NCBI GenBank assembly: GCA_937892655.1
Contig: CALBJC010000057.1
Coordinates: forward strand, 1 to 5,126
Reading direction: 5' to 3'
Source: an uncultured Clostridia bacterium
GTDB lineage: Bacteria > Bacillota > Clostridia > Oscillospirales > Ruminococcaceae
Length of the DNA: 5,126 nucleotides
Shown here: positions 3,667 to 5,126 of the stretch, piece by piece
Layout: each line of letters opens with the position of its first letter
Position numbering within the stretch: the stretch's first letter is position 1
Position numbers and translations under genes: made by a program
Notes under the pieces: generated by a model
What the model was told of the DNA's origin: nothing
The model's input: the letters and a program-made list of their open reading frames with translations, nothing else
The model's database searches: none

Positions 3667-5126
3667 CTATTCCACCGTTACTGCCTTTGCTAAGTTTCTT
3701 GGCTTATCGGCATCGTTTCCGCGTAAAACTGATGTGTAGTAAGCAATAAGCTGTAATGGCACTACTGCAGGCATCGGCATTAAAACCTCTTCAAATTCAG
3801 GGATAGTAAGCACTATATCTGCCACGCCCTCTTCGATTTCAAAGCTTTCTGTGCATACTAAGATAACCATAGCGCCACGGGCTTTAACTTCCTTGATGTT
3901 TGAGAGCGTCTTTTCAAAAAGGCTCTTTTGTGTTGCAACAGCGATTACAGGAGTACCCTGAGAAATAAGCGAGATAGTACCGTGCTTGAGCTCGCCTGCG
4001 GCATAAGATTCAGAGTGGATATAGCTGATTTCCTTGAGCTTGAGCGAGCCTTCCATTGAAAGCGCATAGTCAAGGCCACGGCCTATGTAAAGTAAGCTGT
4101 CAGCATTTATGAGCTTTGAAGCGGCATACTGATATGGCGCTTTATCCTCTAAGATCTTTTCGATCTGCTGCGGCGTCTGCGCTAAGAGGTCTGTAAGCTC
4201 TTTGCAGCGCTCCTGAGAAATCCTGCCCTTAGCGTAGGCAAGCTCAAATGCTAAAAGATACATAACCGCAATCTGAACCATATATGCCTTTGTTGAAGCA
4301 ACTGCGATTTCAGGGCCTGCGTGTGTATAGATAAGCATATCCGCTTCTCTTGCTATCGAACTTCCCTTAACGTTTACAATAGCGAGTGTTTCAGCACCGA
4401 GCTTTTTAGCGAGTCGCATAGCCGCAAGGCTGTCTGCTGTTTCGCCTGACTGTGAAATGATGATAACAAGGTCGCCTTCTGAAACTATGGGGTCTCTGTA
4501 TCTGAATTCAGATGCAATATCAACATCAACAGGAACTCTTGCTATCTTTTCGATAACATATTTTCCTACAAGACCTGCGTGCATAGCAGTACCACAGGCA
4601 ACAACGAAAATCTTGTTGTATTTTTTAAGCTTTTCGGGAGTAATTCCACATTCGCTTAAATCAGGCATACCATCTTTAATTCTGGGGTTGATGGTTGTCT
4701 TGATAACTTCGGGCTGTTCGTGGATTTCTTTGAGCATAAAGTGTTCATATCCACCCTTTTCAGCAGCGTCAAGATCCCAGTCAGCGATGGAAAGTTCTTT
4801 TGTGATTTCAGTTTTGTGCATATCACAGAAAACTATGTTTTCGCCGTCGAGTTCAGCGATTTCGCCGTATTCTAAAAGGTAGTATTCTTTTGTGTGTTCA
4901 AGGATTGCCGTCATATCAGAAGCGATGAAGTTTTCGCCGTTTCCTTTTCCGACAATAAGTGGACTTTCTTTTCTTACAGCAAAAATCTTTTCGGGAAAAT
5001 CCTTGAAGATAATTCCTAAAGCATAAGCACCTTCAATATCGTTGAGTGCGCTTATAATAGCGTCCTTAGGATTTCCTTCATAGTAATAATCAAGAAGTTT
5101 CGCAACAGTTTCTGTGTCTGTTTCAC
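3667..5126 (-). CDS. glmS: Glutamine-fructose-6-phosphate aminotransferase (isomerizing), 5' end cut by window edge
   Basis: GlmS makes glucosamine-6-phosphate from fructose-6-phosphate and glutamine in the cytoplasm, the first step toward UDP-GlcNAc for peptidoglycan. The 485 visible residues begin ETDTETVAKLLDYYYEG and contain no stop; about 120 residues (with the catalytic N-terminal Cys) are missing compared with the usual length of about 609. The ATG at 4914 is internal, not the start, since the frame continues to the edge as family sequence (DIEGAYALGIIF). Going right to left: the end of the class II glutamine amidotransferase domain (to about 4740); SIS domain 1 with ACGTAMHAG (near 4590), ASEFRYRDP, SQSGETADSL (near 4440) and VASTKAY; SIS domain 2 with LKLKEISYIHSESYAAGELKHG (near 4000); and the terminal DKPRNLAKAVTVE whose Lys forms the Schiff base with the sugar. 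Many Firmicutes control this gene with the glmS ribozyme in the leader, which would lie outside the window. It converges with spoIVB on a shared terminator. Confidence 0.96.
   Translation of the reverse strand, partial: ETDTETVAKLLDYYYEGNPKDAIISALNDIEGAYALGIIFKDFPEKIFAVRKESPLIVGKGNGENFIASDMTAILEHTKEYYLLEYGEIAELDGENIVFCDMHKTEITKELSIADWDLDAAEKGGYEHFMLKEIHEQPEVIKTTINPRIKDGMPDLSECGITPEKLKKYNKIFVVACGTAMHAGLVGKYVIEKIARVPVDVDIASEFRYRDPIVSEGDLVIIISQSGETADSLAAMRLAKKLGAETLAIVNVKGSSIAREADMLIYTHAGPEIAVASTKAYMVQIAVMYLLAFELAYAKGRISQERCKELTDLLAQTPQQIEKILEDKAPYQYAASKLINADSLLYIGRGLDYALSMEGSLKLKEISYIHSESYAAGELKHGTISLISQGTPVIAVATQKSLFEKTLSNIKEVKARGAMVILVCTESFEIEEGVADIVLTIPEFEEVLMPMPAVVPLQLIAYYTSVLRGNDADKPRNLAKAVTVE

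Noticed and set aside
4457..4882. 141-codon open frame on the plus strand inside glmS.
   Set aside because: Antisense shadow of the conserved GlmS reading frame.
3667..4914. glmS starting at the ATG at 4914.
   Set aside because: The frame stays open to the right edge and encodes recognisable amidotransferase-domain sequence, so that Met is internal.

Overview
The window looks like chromosomal DNA from a spore-forming member of the Clostridia (Firmicutes), possibly of the Oscillospiraceae/Ruminococcaceae type. The main reason is a complete SpoIVB-type sporulation peptidase gene. Strong AAAGGAG ribosome binding sites, moderate GC and short hairpin-rich intergenic elements also fit. The assignment is inferred from gene content and style only.

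Layout: (a) 1-1476, minus strand, is a two-gene operon. The first gene (871-1476) encodes a 201-aa protein whose C-terminal two thirds resembles the helical region of clostridial phage terminase small subunits, but it has no DNA-binding helix-turn-helix. Its stop codon overlaps by one base the start of the second gene (1-871, cut by the left edge), a membrane-anchored HAMP plus SpoIIE/RsbU-type PP2C phosphatase that lacks the usual extracellular sensor. (b) 1477-2330 is a gene-free stretch of about 850 bp. From the operon outward it holds an operator-like palindrome, a degenerate 46-50 bp tandem repeat, a perfect consensus vegetative promoter (TTGACA-17-TATAAT, minus strand) with the same palindrome in its spacer and related palindromes on both sides, then a block of nested inverted repeats (1936-2087), and finally an AT-rich stretch before the next gene. 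(c) 2331-3575, plus strand, is spoIVB. (d) 3576-3663 holds a bidirectional terminator inside a 9-bp inverted repeat. (e) 3667-5126, minus strand, is the 3' four fifths of glmS, cut by the right edge.

spoIVB and glmS are ordinary core genes that converge on a shared terminator. The unusual part is the left third: a phage-like protein and a decapitated signalling phosphatase, translationally coupled and driven by a very strong promoter that seems to be controlled by a repressor not encoded here. The leader of about 280 nt contains a tandem repeat. The phosphatase gene is visibly richer in A/T than the gene before it, so the operon may be a junction of two DNA sources. All functional links between the two proteins are inference.
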